A stretch of 55,069 nt of DNA from CAJQQK01 sp049116495 (GCA_049116495.1 JAGDYV010000138.1:1-55069), one strand, 5' to 3'; shown: positions 41,681 to 50,720, numbered from the stretch's first letter. Notes: generated from the sequence alone by a model not told the origin. Program-made: numbers and translations.

Positions 41681-42937
41681 CTACGACGCCACGTTCTTCG
41701 GCACGTCCTTGAACGGCCGGTCGGTATCCGTGCGCGGTTCCTTCGGCATCTTGAGGACACGTTCGGAAATGATGTTCTTCTGGATCTCGTCGGTGCCGCC
41801 GGCCAGCGAAATGGCCGGCGTCGACACCAGAATCTCGGCGATAACACCATCCATCGGACTGTCGTCGCCGGTCAGCATGGCATCCGCGCCGCTGATCATG
41901 GTGTGCACGCGATTGGCCGAGCGCGCGATGTAGCTCGATGCCAGCTTGCCGAGTGAGCCTTCCGGCCCCTGCGGCCGTCCCGCCTCCTGTGCCGCCCGCG
42001 CCCGTCTGGCCGTCCACTCGGCCGACTTGTTCAGGATCATCAGCTTGGCGATCTCCTGCCGGATCACGGGATCGGCATGCGCCCCTGTCTGCTTGGCGCG
42101 ATCAAGCACGAGGTCGACGCGCCCGGCCCGCTGCGGATACCAGGTGTAGGGCTCCAGCGCGACCTTGATTTCCTCCGCCTGCTCCTGGAAAATCCGTTCG
42201 GTCCGGGTCGACGGCTTTTGATACTTTTTCAAGGCATCGGCGCCGCGCCGCTCGTGCATCAGCGTCGTCGTTGCGATTTGCCAGCCATCGCCGTCGTCGG
42301 CGACCATGAACTCCGGTGCGACCTCGGCGTCCGTCAAAAACACCTGGTTGAACGACGCGTGACCGTTCATCTGGCGCAGCGGCACCACTTCGACACCCGG
42401 CTGCTTCATATCCAAAATGAAATAGCCAAGCCCCTTATGCTTGACGAGGTCGGGATCGGTGCGTGCCAGCAGCAAGCCGTATTGCGCGCGGTGCGCACTC
42501 GTCGTCCAGACTTTCTGGCCATTGATGACCCAGCGATTGCCGCGCAGCTCGGCTTTGGTGATCGCACCGGCCAAATCAGAGCCACTACCCGGCTCGCTGA
42601 AGAGCTGACACCAGGTATCTTCGCCGGTCAGAATGCGGCGCAGAAATTTCTCCTTATGCAGGTCCGTGCCGTGCGCCAGGATCGTCGCCGCCGCCAGCGG
42701 CCGGATACCCATCATCAGGATGCCAATCGCGCCAGCCCGCTCGATTTCCTCTTCGACCACCGGCACCAGGCCGACCGGCAGATCACGGCCATACCATTCT
42801 TTCGGCCAATGCGGTGCGCCCCAGCCGCTGTCGATCAGCTTGTTGCGCCATTCGAGCAATCCGAGACTGATGTCCCAGTTGTCCGCGAGCCATTGGCGGA
42901 CTTCGGCGCGGACGGATGCTTCAGTGTGTTCACTCAT
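41681..42937 (-). CDS. Acyl-CoA dehydrogenase
   Basis: The 418-residue protein has the ACAD three-domain layout, with LFSEPGSGSDLAGAITKAE (flavin-contact region), RWVINGQKVWTTSAH, and C-terminal TISLAGGTDEIQKNIISERVLKMP in place of the common R-I-Y-E-G-T block. The N-terminal helical domain begins SVRAEVRQWLADNWDISL. It is 13 bases downstream of a second ACAD (42951), and the two probably form a heteromeric FadE-like pair, as seen for large-subunit/small-subunit acyl-CoA dehydrogenases of steroid-type pathways. The acyl substrate is unknown. FAD and an electron-transfer flavoprotein would be needed. Confidence 0.92.
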   Translation of the reverse strand: MSEHTEASVRAEVRQWLADNWDISLGLLEWRNKLIDSGWGAPHWPKEWYGRDLPVGLVPVVEEEIERAGAIGILMMGIRPLAAATILAHGTDLHKEKFLRRILTGEDTWCQLFSEPGSGSDLAGAITKAELRGNRWVINGQKVWTTSAHRAQYGLLLARTDPDLVKHKGLGYFILDMKQPGVEVVPLRQMNGHASFNQVFLTDAEVAPEFMVADDGDGWQIATTTLMHERRGADALKKYQKPSTRTERIFQEQAEEIKVALEPYTWYPQRAGRVDLVLDRAKQTGAHADPVIRQEIAKLMILNKSAEWTARRARAAQEAGRPQGPEGSLGKLASSYIARSANRVHTMISGADAMLTGDDSPMDGVIAEILVSTPAISLAGGTDEIQKNIISERVLKMPKEPRTDTDRPFKDVPKNVAS

Positions 42938-42950
42938 AATTGCCGTCCTC

Positions 42951-44081
42951 TCAAACGTTCCACTGCTGCATCAGGCGCTCGCGGTGATAGGCCGAACCGC
43001 CGAGAAACACCTCCGAACTCTTCGCGCGCTTGAACCACAGGTGCGTGTCGTTATCCCAGGTAAAGCCGATGCCGCCATGGATCTGGACAGCGTGGATCGC
43101 GGTCTGAATATAGGCATCCGCAGCGCCCGCCTTGGCGAGCGATGCCATCGCCGGTACGTCGTCATCACCGTCATCAATGGCAGCTGCCGCATAGTAGGCC
43201 GCCGACTTCGCCAATTCGACATCAAGCAGCATGTCGGCGGCTTTGTGTTTCAACGATTGGAACGACGCAATCGCCCGGCCGAACTGAACCCGCATTTTGG
43301 CATATTCGATCGCATCTTCGAGCAACCGCTCGGCGCCGCCGGCCATCTCGTTGGCCAGGCAGATCGCGGCGACATCCAGCGTCTCACCAATCGGGCCAGC
43401 CGCTGTACCTTCCTCGCCTAGCAACTCAGCCTCGACACCTGAAAGCGTGACGCGCGCAATCTTGCGCGTTGCATCAGCGGACTTTAACAGCGTGCGCTCG
43501 ACACCCGGTGCATCACCCGCGACAACGAACAGCGACACGCCGTCATTCCCTCTTGTCCCCGGCCGCCGCGCCGCAACAACCAGGAGGTCCGCGCCGGCGC
43601 CATCGAGGACAAAACTCTTCGTGCCATCGAGCGTTGCCCGGGCGCCGGACACCGTTGCCGTCGCTTCGATGCCATCGACATCCCACCGGCCAGCCGTTTC
43701 CGCCATTGCCAGTGTCGCGATTGTGCCGCCCGCCGCAATGTCGGGCAGCAGCGCCTGTTTCTGCTCTTCGTTGCCAGCCTTCAGGATCGCTGTCGCTGCC
43801 ATCACCGTTGATGCAAAGAACGGCGCGCACAGCAGCGCGCGCCCCATCTCTTCAACCGCAATGGCAAGCTCGCTGATGCCGAAGCCCTGCCCGCCATAGG
43901 CCTCCGGAATATGGATCGCGGTGAGCCCCAGTTCCTGGCTGAGTTGCCGCCACACGTCTGGATCATGGCCCGCATCCGTCGCCATCAGGCGGCGCACCTC
44001 GGTCGTCGGTGACTTGTCTTCGAGAAACCGGCGCAGCATCGTGCGGAATTCCGCCTGCTCATCCGAAAAGCTGAATTTCAT
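42951..44081 (-). CDS. Acyl-CoA dehydrogenase
   Basis: The 376-residue protein starts at ATG 44081 (MKFSFSDEQAEF) with CGGAGTG upstream; an in-frame GTG lies at 44090. It has IAVEEMGRALLCAPFFASTVMAA, GTKSFVLDGAGADLLVVAARRPG, YAKMRVQFGRAIASFQSLKHKAADM and IHGGIGFTWDNDTHLWFKRAKSSE near the C-terminus. The IHGGIGFTWDND block is typical of the partner subunit in heteromeric ACADs. The DNA strand and 13-base gap tie it to the ACAD at 41681. Together they would oxidise one acyl-CoA type. The catalytic Glu of the usual position is not obvious here; the partner may supply it. Confidence 0.92.
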   Translation of the reverse strand: MKFSFSDEQAEFRTMLRRFLEDKSPTTEVRRLMATDAGHDPDVWRQLSQELGLTAIHIPEAYGGQGFGISELAIAVEEMGRALLCAPFFASTVMAATAILKAGNEEQKQALLPDIAAGGTIATLAMAETAGRWDVDGIEATATVSGARATLDGTKSFVLDGAGADLLVVAARRPGTRGNDGVSLFVVAGDAPGVERTLLKSADATRKIARVTLSGVEAELLGEEGTAAGPIGETLDVAAICLANEMAGGAERLLEDAIEYAKMRVQFGRAIASFQSLKHKAADMLLDVELAKSAAYYAAAAIDDGDDDVPAMASLAKAGAADAYIQTAIHAVQIHGGIGFTWDNDTHLWFKRAKSSEVFLGGSAYHRERLMQQWNV

Positions 44082-44861
44082 GGGCAACACTCCGATGCGA
44101 CGTGATCGCGCGAGGCAATTGAACGATTACGCACGAGCTTCCCGCATGGACCATCACACTGGCAAGGGCGCCTGCTCGCTTATCAGGCAGGCGAACAGGC
44201 ATCACACGATTGATCGCGTGGATGCTTGATTTGAGACAGGGCTGGTATGCACAGGTTGCGGCACGACATCGCCCTACTCTTTGCCATCATGCCAACGCAG
44301 GTAGGCATCGAGACAAGCTGCAGCGAGTCGCAACCGACGCGGTAGACCGCCGGCGTCGATCCCGCACTCCGTCGTCATCCCGTCGTAGGACCAGTACTGT
44401 CCGGGGAAATCCGGCCATGCTTGGCGAACGTGCCCGGTTCCGTTCGGGTCGCACCGATTTTGGTCGATTGAGGCTCGAAATCGCTTGGGAGGTCGCGCCA
44501 AACTTTGTCGTCATCCCGACGTAGGTCGGGACCCATGTGCGCTGCCTCGAGCCGTGCGTTTGTGGCGATGCGTATAGGTTCCGGCCTTCGCCGGAATGAC
44601 GCCCCGGGGGACGCGGCCGCACGGCAGCACGCAGGCAACGTCTAACAATTGATTCCGCATGGGCAGTTTATTGCAACACAAAGAATAACAGGGTTCTGAA
44701 TTATCGATTAATTGTCAATGATTGATGGCTCTGTAGTTTGGGATGCTCACAATGCAATGTTTGCCCGAGTTTTCCGAGGCAGCGGTCGCAATTGTCCAAC
44801 CGACGCCTCACCGGTCCATATATAGACTCCGCAATTTTCTGTCTGCCCGCCCTAACCCAGC
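44082..44861. other. 780-base intergenic region with short inverted repeats
   Basis: No convincing gene is visible on either strand. The first part should hold the promoter of the leftward acyl-CoA dehydrogenase pair. The middle (44371-44602) holds repeat-like units, described separately. The last part (about 44640-44860) is AT-rich and lies downstream of the leftward AidB-like gene; I found no terminator-type hairpin there. Confidence 0.6.
44371..44602. repeat. Intergenic mosaic repeat with hairpin units
   Basis: The words GTCGTCATCCCGTCGTAGGA (44371-44390) and GTCGTCATCCCGACGTAGGT (44507-44526) are near-copies, and 44581-44600 reads CCGGCCTTCGCCGGAATGAC, ending in the reverse-oriented ATGAC word. 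The second copy folds as CCCGAC-GTAG-GTCGGG and the third as CCGG-CCTTCG-CCGG. This is the kind of scattered REP-like element common between genes of alphaproteobacteria; copy number elsewhere cannot be seen. Confidence 0.6.
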
Positions 44862-46661
44862 CTACCCCGCGACCAGATCCGCAGCCTCGCTCAGCCCAAC
44901 AGGTTCATCCGACAGCAACGCATCAATCATCGCGTCGTCCGAGCGTGGCATGGCCAGCGGATCGCTGGCGCTGAGCCGGTGGTCAACCACCATCCGCGCC
45001 AACAGCAACCGGCGCGCATCGCCACCCTCGGCCCCCAACCGGACGCCTTCACACGCCATCAATGCCGCCGACGTCGCGTGATAAAGCGCATCGGACGCCT
45101 TGCGCGCCATCGGCTCGTTGCCCGACGCCGCGACATCACCGGCAAACGCAAACGCCCGATCGATCGTCGCGCCGAGTTCACCCTTGAACTGCCCCGGCAT
45201 CATGTCGGTCTCCGACAATTCATCATGCAGCGCACCGGCGAGATCCTCGTGTGCACCAACCTTGCCGATCGCGCGCGTGGTGACGTCGAGCGCGTTGATG
45301 TTCGATGTGCCCTCCCACAGCACCCCGAGATGGGCGTCGCGCACGAGGCGCGCATTGATCCAGTCCTCGATGTAGCCATTGCCGCCACGCACCTCCATCG
45401 CGCCGGTGGCGACATCGACATTGTCGCGCGCGGTGCGGAATTTGATCAGCGGGGTCAGGATCCGCACGAGGCGCTTGGCTTGCTCGTCGCCCTGCTCCGC
45501 CTGATGCAGCTTGACGGCTGTGTAAAGCACCATCGACAGCGCCTGCTCGGTCGGCACCATGAGCTTCATGAGCTGGCGGCGCAGCAACGGCTTGCGCGCG
45601 ATGCGCTCACCAAATGCGATGCGCTGGCCGGATACGACGAGCGCTTCGTTGAGACAGCGACGCATCATGCCAGCAGCGCGCACACCGTGCGACAGGCGGG
45701 ACATGTTGACCTGGTCCATCATCTGCTTGAGGCCGGGATTGCGGCCCGGGCCGACCTGGCCAAGCGGATAGGCGACGGCACCGTCAAACTTGATCTCGCC
45801 CGACGCCATAGACTTGGTGCCAAGCTTCGGCTTTAGGCGCACGATCCGGTAAGCATTGCGCGTGCCGTCATCGAGATGACGCGGCAGCGCGAAGAGACCC
45901 AGGCCGCTCGTTCCATCCGCCGCCCCTTCCGGCCGCGCCAACAGCAGCGCGACATCACCATCGGCGCACGAGCAGAACCACTTCTCACCGTAGAGCCGCC
46001 AGTTGCCATCCTCGTAGCGTGCTTCCAGTTCAATGTTGCCGACGTCGGAGCCGCCGGTCTTTTCCGTCATGAACTGCGCACCCTTGAGGATGGTCGTCAT
46101 GTCCTGGCTCCACATCCCGGGCAGGAACCGCGCCTTGGTTGCCTCATCACCATAGCGCTCGATCAGCATCGCCGACGTATCCGTCGCCGAGATCGGGCAC
46201 ATCAGGCCGAACTCCGACTGCGTGAACATGTACTGCATCACGTATTTGGCGATCGGCACATGTTTCTCCGGCCAATCCAGCACGCCTTCCCGGCGCGACA
46301 TGCAGTGGATGCCGAACTCACCATACCCAAGCCGTTCCATCTCACGATACGATGGATGAAACTCGATCCAGTCTTCATCGCGGCCGCGCGCATTGCGCGT
46401 GTGCAACACGGGCTCATGCCGGTCCGACATGCGCGCCAGATCATCGAGCTCGTTGCCGGCAATCTCACCAAGCCGCGTGTAGTGAGGCGTCATGTGCCGA
46501 TGCACGGCCGCGTCCATGTAGAGCGGCAACAGCGATCTCAGACTATGGTCGATTTCGAAGAAATTGAGCCCACGGCAATCGCCCGCAATCCAGCCATCGA
46601 GATCGGACGGCTGCTTCGGATCGGTTTCCGCGCTGGCGTGCGCAACATCTGCCAAAACCAT
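44862..46661 (-). CDS. Acyl-CoA dehydrogenase, AidB-like
   Basis: The 599-residue protein is longer than ordinary ACADs because of an N-terminal domain (about 150 residues: DLDGWIAGDCRGLNFFEIDHSLRSLLPLYM, EFHPSYREMERLGYGEFGIHCM) and a C-terminal helical extension. The core has TILKGAQFMTEKTGGSDVGN, WRLYGEKWFCSCADGDVALLLARPEG, LKPKLGTKSMASGEIKF and GAMEVRGGNGYIEDWINARLVRD with EGTSNINALDVTTRAI. The AidB type in E. coli belongs to the alkylation response and binds DNA; others are ordinary fatty acyl oxidases. The proline/glycine content and codon use are host-like. Confidence 0.88.
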   Translation of the reverse strand: MVLADVAHASAETDPKQPSDLDGWIAGDCRGLNFFEIDHSLRSLLPLYMDAAVHRHMTPHYTRLGEIAGNELDDLARMSDRHEPVLHTRNARGRDEDWIEFHPSYREMERLGYGEFGIHCMSRREGVLDWPEKHVPIAKYVMQYMFTQSEFGLMCPISATDTSAMLIERYGDEATKARFLPGMWSQDMTTILKGAQFMTEKTGGSDVGNIELEARYEDGNWRLYGEKWFCSCADGDVALLLARPEGAADGTSGLGLFALPRHLDDGTRNAYRIVRLKPKLGTKSMASGEIKFDGAVAYPLGQVGPGRNPGLKQMMDQVNMSRLSHGVRAAGMMRRCLNEALVVSGQRIAFGERIARKPLLRRQLMKLMVPTEQALSMVLYTAVKLHQAEQGDEQAKRLVRILTPLIKFRTARDNVDVATGAMEVRGGNGYIEDWINARLVRDAHLGVLWEGTSNINALDVTTRAIGKVGAHEDLAGALHDELSETDMMPGQFKGELGATIDRAFAFAGDVAASGNEPMARKASDALYHATSAALMACEGVRLGAEGGDARRLLLARMVVDHRLSASDPLAMPRSDDAMIDALLSDEPVGLSEAADLVAG

Positions 46662-46918
46662 GGCGTTGTCCTCCTGAATGTTCTGGCGGCCATTTTGACC
46701 CGTTTCGAACTTGACGCCAAGCCGGCCAAACTTGAACGCCCAGGCGCAAACCGGGTCTCAGCAGGCACTCCAATCGAACCATCAAGTCACCGATCACTAT
46801 TTTGGGCGATCTTGATGCGGAACGCATCTGGTTCCGGATACCGACGCTTGCTGCCTGACGCGGCTTACTGCTTAAATGTCTCCAACCGATACCCACCGCG
46901 CACCGGAGCATATCCACC

Positions 46919-47917
46919 ATGGCCAGCGATACCCAAGCCAAACCACAACGCTTTCGCGACCGCGAGATAACCTTCGCCAATGGCGTCACCGGCCAGAACG
47001 TAGAGATTCCCTCAGCCTCTCCGCTCAACTACCATCAGGTCATTTCTGCACCGGCTGACATGCCGAAGATCACCGTTGACGGCAAATTGTTCATGCCTGC
47101 TGGGCATACACCGGACAGCCCGTCGGTGCCGCTAATCATGATCATCCCCGGCAGCCTCGGCGTCACGCCCGCCAACCTCAGGCACGCCGAAACACTCAAC
47201 GCGCTCGGCTACGCGACTTTCGTCCTCGACAGCTTCAGCGAACGCGGTGTCACGTCAACGGTTGCCAAGCAAACCCAGTTTTCGTTCGCCGCTTCCGCCT
47301 ACGACGTGCTTGCCGCCTGGAAGGTTCTTCACGACATGCCGGGCATCGATGCCAAGCGGATTGGCGCGCAGGGCCACAGCCGTGGTGGCGCGGCCGTGTT
47401 CACCGCGGCCACACGGCGTTTTGCCGATGCGGTTCTTGGCGCGGGCAACGGCCTCAGCGCCATCCTGCCGGCCTATCCGTGGAGCGGCCATCAGTTCCTC
47501 GCTCCGTCGGTCGGCGACACCATCGTCCATGTCCTGATGGGCGACGCCGATGAGTGGTGTTCGCCGATGCAGACCCAAGGTCATTGCCAGGCCATTCGTC
47601 TGACTGGTGGCACGGCAACGATGCGCCTGTTCCCCGGCGCCCATCACAGCTTCGACCGCGGCAGCGAGGTGATCTACATTCCGGAAGCATCCGTCTCCCC
47701 GGCTGCGCCCACCACCTACCTCGCCGACGACGGCGCCTTCATCCACCCCCTCGAGGACACGCCCAACCCGGCGCTCGTCGACCGCGACGTTATGATCTAT
47801 TCGGTGAAAGCCGGCTACGGCAACAAGGGCGCCCATCTCGGCAGCGCCCCCGGCGAAGCCGACGCCTTCCGCGCCGACATGCACTCCTTCTGGCAACGCG
47901 CATTGCCGGTCGGTTGA
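46919..47917 (+). CDS. Dienelactone-hydrolase-like alpha/beta hydrolase
   Basis: The 332-residue protein shows the alpha/beta fold with LIMIIPGSLGVTPANLRHAETLNALGYATFVLDSFSERGV, nucleophile elbow GHSRGG (Ser154), and a late acid/His pair around GDADEWCSP and FPGAHHSFDRG. The opening segment (FRDREITFANGVTG) and long C-terminal tail are unlike classical dienelactone hydrolase. No signal peptide. A catalytic Ser rather than Cys marks it as an esterase-like member. It stands alone, divergent from the AidB-like gene (257 bases between) and convergent on hipA with 19 bases between the stops. Confidence 0.82.
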   Translation: MASDTQAKPQRFRDREITFANGVTGQNVEIPSASPLNYHQVISAPADMPKITVDGKLFMPAGHTPDSPSVPLIMIIPGSLGVTPANLRHAETLNALGYATFVLDSFSERGVTSTVAKQTQFSFAASAYDVLAAWKVLHDMPGIDAKRIGAQGHSRGGAAVFTAATRRFADAVLGAGNGLSAILPAYPWSGHQFLAPSVGDTIVHVLMGDADEWCSPMQTQGHCQAIRLTGGTATMRLFPGAHHSFDRGSEVIYIPEASVSPAAPTTYLADDGAFIHPLEDTPNPALVDRDVMIYSVKAGYGNKGAHLGSAPGEADAFRADMHSFWQRALPVG

Positions 47918-47936
47918 TCGCAGTGTTGCTCCGATT

Positions 47937-49181
47937 TCAGATGCGAAGCGTCTTAAGATGAGCATCAATGCGCTCTGTCACTTTGCGCCGTTGTGGCAGA
48001 TTATTTTTCTCAGCGGCCCAGACCTCACGAAATCGCGCCGCCGTCTCCTTTGCCGTATCGAGCACAGGTTTTTGCGGCAGCCCGGCCTTACCCGCCAGGT
48101 AAGACAACTCGTCGAACGTAAATCCGTCGAAGCGCTTCGATCTACCGAACTTAAGTGCTACTTCCTCATCGACGATATACGGAACCGTCGAGACCAGGTC
48201 ATAGGCCGGAGCCAAGCTGGGCGTTCGCGTGTCCAGGTATATCAGTGACCAGTTCTTGAGATGCATGTCGGCATTGCCGGTCAAGACGCAGAAGGTCAAG
48301 CGCCGGATGAATTCGGCAACGCCGTCTTCGCCAGTCTCGATCCCAAGTACCTTCGCAATGTTGCGATAACTGGCGTTGTCATATTTCCGTTCGGGATACA
48401 CACCAAAGACCTGTGCGAAGTCCTCTGTGTGGATAGATCCCTCCGGCGACCGGTCGAAGCGTTCGATCGCAAAAGCCTGCCCTGTTAGATCGCCAATCCC
48501 ATCCGGCAGGTTCTCGATCGCGTCGACATCGACGAGGTCGATTTCCGGCACGTCGATACCAACGAGGCGCGCCAGAGCCATCATCGCGAACTCATTCTCA
48601 GGCACGCCCTCAAAACGCAATGAAGGCAGCTTGATGATCCACGATCCACCGATACCCGATACTGGAATCGTCAGCCCCTTGTTTGCCTGGCCATCGCAAA
48701 CCGCTGAGAGCTTCAGCTGTACACCGGCGAGCGAAAACCGCAGGGCGTTCTCTCGCTTCCTCTCACGATCCGCGGCGCTGTCATTCTCTTCATCAGCTGG
48801 TGGCCATGCGTCGCCAGAATCAGCCTCAACGGTAAGCGCACCCGGAAGGTCGCAACCCAACGCCGCCAGCAAATGAAATTCGCGCTCCGGCTTCACGCCG
48901 GCCCGTTGCGCCAGATAGTCCCGCAGATGTCCCTCGGGCAGCATGTTGGAAAAGTAGGGCAAAAGACGCGTCTGCCTGACGGAAAAATCCGTGATCAGCT
49001 GCCCGAACTCATCCTTGAAGCCGAGCCCGAGTGCCGGGCGGTTGGCGTCAGCAACATAGTCCTCTGTGAAACTGAACAAGGTGCGATCGCCCGGCAGCCG
49101 CGTCAGCGATCCAACCGTCGCGCCATGGAGTTTGATGCTGAGAACGCTGACATCAGGAATCGTCGTTCTCCCCCTCATCAT
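47937..49181 (-). CDS. hipA: HipA-family serine/threonine kinase toxin
   Basis: The 414-residue protein has the HipA N-terminal subdomain (VLSIKLHGATVGSLTRLPGDRTLFSF, then NMLPEGHLRDYLAQRAGV) and the kinase core: SLAGVQLKL (150-158), ATP-binding Lys184 in WIIKLPS, IERFDRS, TGNADMHLKNWSLIY (303-315, catalytic loop with Asp305 and Asn310) and LAPAYDLVST (metal-binding Asp328). HipA toxins phosphorylate aminoacyl-tRNA synthetases and arrest growth. It follows the antitoxin gene with a 29-base overlap from this start; no strong Shine-Dalgarno is seen for the ATG at 49181, so it may be coupled to hipB translation or start slightly later. Confidence 0.9.
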   Translation of the reverse strand: MMRGRTTIPDVSVLSIKLHGATVGSLTRLPGDRTLFSFTEDYVADANRPALGLGFKDEFGQLITDFSVRQTRLLPYFSNMLPEGHLRDYLAQRAGVKPEREFHLLAALGCDLPGALTVEADSGDAWPPADEENDSAADRERKRENALRFSLAGVQLKLSAVCDGQANKGLTIPVSGIGGSWIIKLPSLRFEGVPENEFAMMALARLVGIDVPEIDLVDVDAIENLPDGIGDLTGQAFAIERFDRSPEGSIHTEDFAQVFGVYPERKYDNASYRNIAKVLGIETGEDGVAEFIRRLTFCVLTGNADMHLKNWSLIYLDTRTPSLAPAYDLVSTVPYIVDEEVALKFGRSKRFDGFTFDELSYLAGKAGLPQKPVLDTAKETAARFREVWAAEKNNLPQRRKVTERIDAHLKTLRI

Positions 49182-49758
49182 CTACACGGTAGGCCGGTTG
49201 CGGTAGCGACGGCCTTGTAGGTAGTTCGTGCACAAGCCGATTGCGTAGTCTCTGTGCGGCTTGTTCCACAGCTTTGATCTGCTTGCCTGGAAGTTCCACC
49301 GCTTCAGCCAACTTTTGCATCTCGCGTACTGGTTTGGTGATCTCGAGTAGCGCTTGCATCTCTCTACCAACATTCTCCATTTTCTTTATGGCTCGCAGGT
49401 TGCTTTCCAGCTTGGTCCAGCTTTCTTGATACTGATCGACTTGACGCAGTGTGCTTACCGCACGGAGCGCGCGGTTGATTTCCTTGATCGCTGGCGTGGC
49501 CACAGGCTCGCGGGCAACGCTGCGCACGACGCTATCCACTGCTGGCACCGCCTTGCGCGGGACCAACCTGAGGTCGAGATCAAGTGCGCGAGCCAGTTCG
49601 ATCAAGCTCGAAAGGCGAATATCCGCGCCACCGTTTTCGATCTTAGAGATATGACTTTGTGGCACGCCTGTACGTTGGCTCAAGTCCCGCTGGCTGAGAT
49701 CCATGCTTTCCCTGGCGCTCTTGAGCGCATCCGTAATGTCTTGCGAAGCGTAGCTCAT
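49153..49758 (-). CDS. hipB: HipB-like XRE-family antitoxin with extended C-terminus
   Basis: The 201-residue protein starts at ATG 49758 after AGGA. Residues 6-60 are a Cro/CI-type helix-turn-helix (LKSARESMDLSQRDLSQRTGVPQSHISKIENGGADIRLSSLIELARAL). The remaining 140 residues are longer than E. coli HipB (88 residues) and include a helical region (TLRQVDQYQESWTKLESNLRAIKKMENVGREMQALLEITK) that could form a coiled coil and bind the kinase. It should repress its own operon through the palindromes at 49791-49808 and 49864-49887. It overlaps hipA at the 3' end. Confidence 0.87.
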   Translation of the reverse strand: MSYASQDITDALKSARESMDLSQRDLSQRTGVPQSHISKIENGGADIRLSSLIELARALDLDLRLVPRKAVPAVDSVVRSVAREPVATPAIKEINRALRAVSTLRQVDQYQESWTKLESNLRAIKKMENVGREMQALLEITKPVREMQKLAEAVELPGKQIKAVEQAAQRLRNRLVHELPTRPSLPQPAYRVDDEGENDDS

Positions 49759-49818
49759 TGATATCCTAATCTATCTTTTATAGTGCGCATGATATATCTC
49801 TACATATCAAGATATCAA
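49758..49818 (-). promoter_or_regulatory. Probable hipBA promoter with overlapping half-sites
   Basis: On the minus strand a TTGATA (49813-49818) lies 16 bases before TATATC (49791-49796), a plausible -35/-10 pair, and AGGA precedes the hipB ATG. The word TTGATAT or its complement recurs at 49758, 49804 and 49812, with a related TGATATA at 49790, so repressor half-sites overlap the promoter. Confidence 0.6.
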
Positions 49819-49863
49819 TAAACACGACACAGTTTGATCTACAAAAATAGATTTTTATCTCAT

Positions 49864-49887
49864 TTTGATATACGTTAGTATATCAAA
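49864..49887. promoter_or_regulatory. Perfect palindromic operator upstream of hipBA
   Basis: A perfect inverted repeat, TTTGATATAC-GTTA-GTATATCAAA (ten-base arms, four-base centre), lies about 105 bases upstream of the hipB start. A shorter pair, GATAT-N8-ATATC (49791-49808), sits at the -10 region. The shared TTGATAT word suggests both are HipB-type operators, allowing DNA looping or cooperative binding. Confidence 0.7.
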
Positions 49888-49904
49888 TTTGCTTTGTTAC
49901 CCAC

Positions 49905-50720
49905 TCAAACCAGCTTGTGCATGTCCTCGAGCCGCGTCGAGCCGATCTCGTCCACGATGCGACCGCGTAACGTACGCATCGCACCGAGCCAGCGGTCGTA
50001 GTCGGCCGACTTGAACTGAATGAATTTCGCGACCTGGCGGTGCGGCAGGATCAGGAACGTTTCGCGCTCAACGCCCTCAACAACGGCCTCGGCGACGGCT
50101 TCCGGCGAAAGCACATCCGGCAGATCTTCAGCATCGTTGGCATCGGCGTAGCCAAGCATCGGCGTCGCGACATACTGCGGGCAGATTACCGAAACCTTGA
50201 TGCCTTGGTCCATATGACTGATCGCGAGCGACTCGGCGAACCCGACCGCGGCATGCTTCGTTGCCGAATAGGCCGCATCGCCGATCTGGCTCAGCAGACC
50301 CGCCGCCGATGCCATCTGCAGCAGGTAGCCATCACCACGTTTGATCATACCGGGAAGCACAGCACGCGCCGCATAGACATGTGCCATCACATGCACCTCC
50401 CAACAGCGCTGCCAATCCTCAGTGCTGGCCGACGCGGCATGTTCGCCTTCGCCAACACATATGCCGGCGTTCGAGCAGAACAGATCGACCGACCCGAAGT
50501 GCGCTTCCGTCTCCGCAACAAGTTTCGCAATATCCGCTTCGCGCGTGACGTCGCAACCAACCCCAAGGCCGCCGAACGCCGTTGCTGCATCTCGCGCGGC
50601 TTGCTCGGATAGATCCGCGACCACCACCCGGGCACCCGCGGCCGCAAAGCGTGATGCCATCGCCGCACCGATGCCACGCGCTGCGCCAGTGACGATAACA
50701 ACCTTGTCTTTGAGGTTCAT
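49905..50720 (-). CDS. Short-chain dehydrogenase/reductase
   Basis: The 271-residue protein has the SDR pattern: TGAARGIG (11-18) for NAD(P), a conserved Asp in GCDVTREADI, CSNAG (82-86), and the catalytic Ser138, Tyr151 and Lys155 (AAYSATKHA). Cofactor preference: Asp36 at the end of strand 2 (VVVADLS) suggests NAD(H). The C-terminal part (ETFLILPHRQVAKFIQFKSADYDRWLGAMRTLRG) is typical of a subgroup annotated near fatty-acid or steroid metabolism. No partner gene is adjacent; it ends near the AT-rich hip promoter region. Confidence 0.9.
   Translation of the reverse strand: MNLKDKVVIVTGAARGIGAAMASRFAAAGARVVVADLSEQAARDAATAFGGLGVGCDVTREADIAKLVAETEAHFGSVDLFCSNAGICVGEGEHAASASTEDWQRCWEVHVMAHVYAARAVLPGMIKRGDGYLLQMASAAGLLSQIGDAAYSATKHAAVGFAESLAISHMDQGIKVSVICPQYVATPMLGYADANDAEDLPDVLSPEAVAEAVVEGVERETFLILPHRQVAKFIQFKSADYDRWLGAMRTLRGRIVDEIGSTRLEDMHKLV

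Noticed and set aside
42077..43033. A 318-residue open frame antisense to the acyl-CoA dehydrogenase pair
   Set aside because: It spans the gap between two clear genes on the other strand and has no family features.
44082..44861. CRISPR array or insertion sequence in the long intergenic block
   Set aside because: Repeats are few, unevenly spaced and hairpin-like; no transposase frame or terminal inverted repeats with target duplication are visible.
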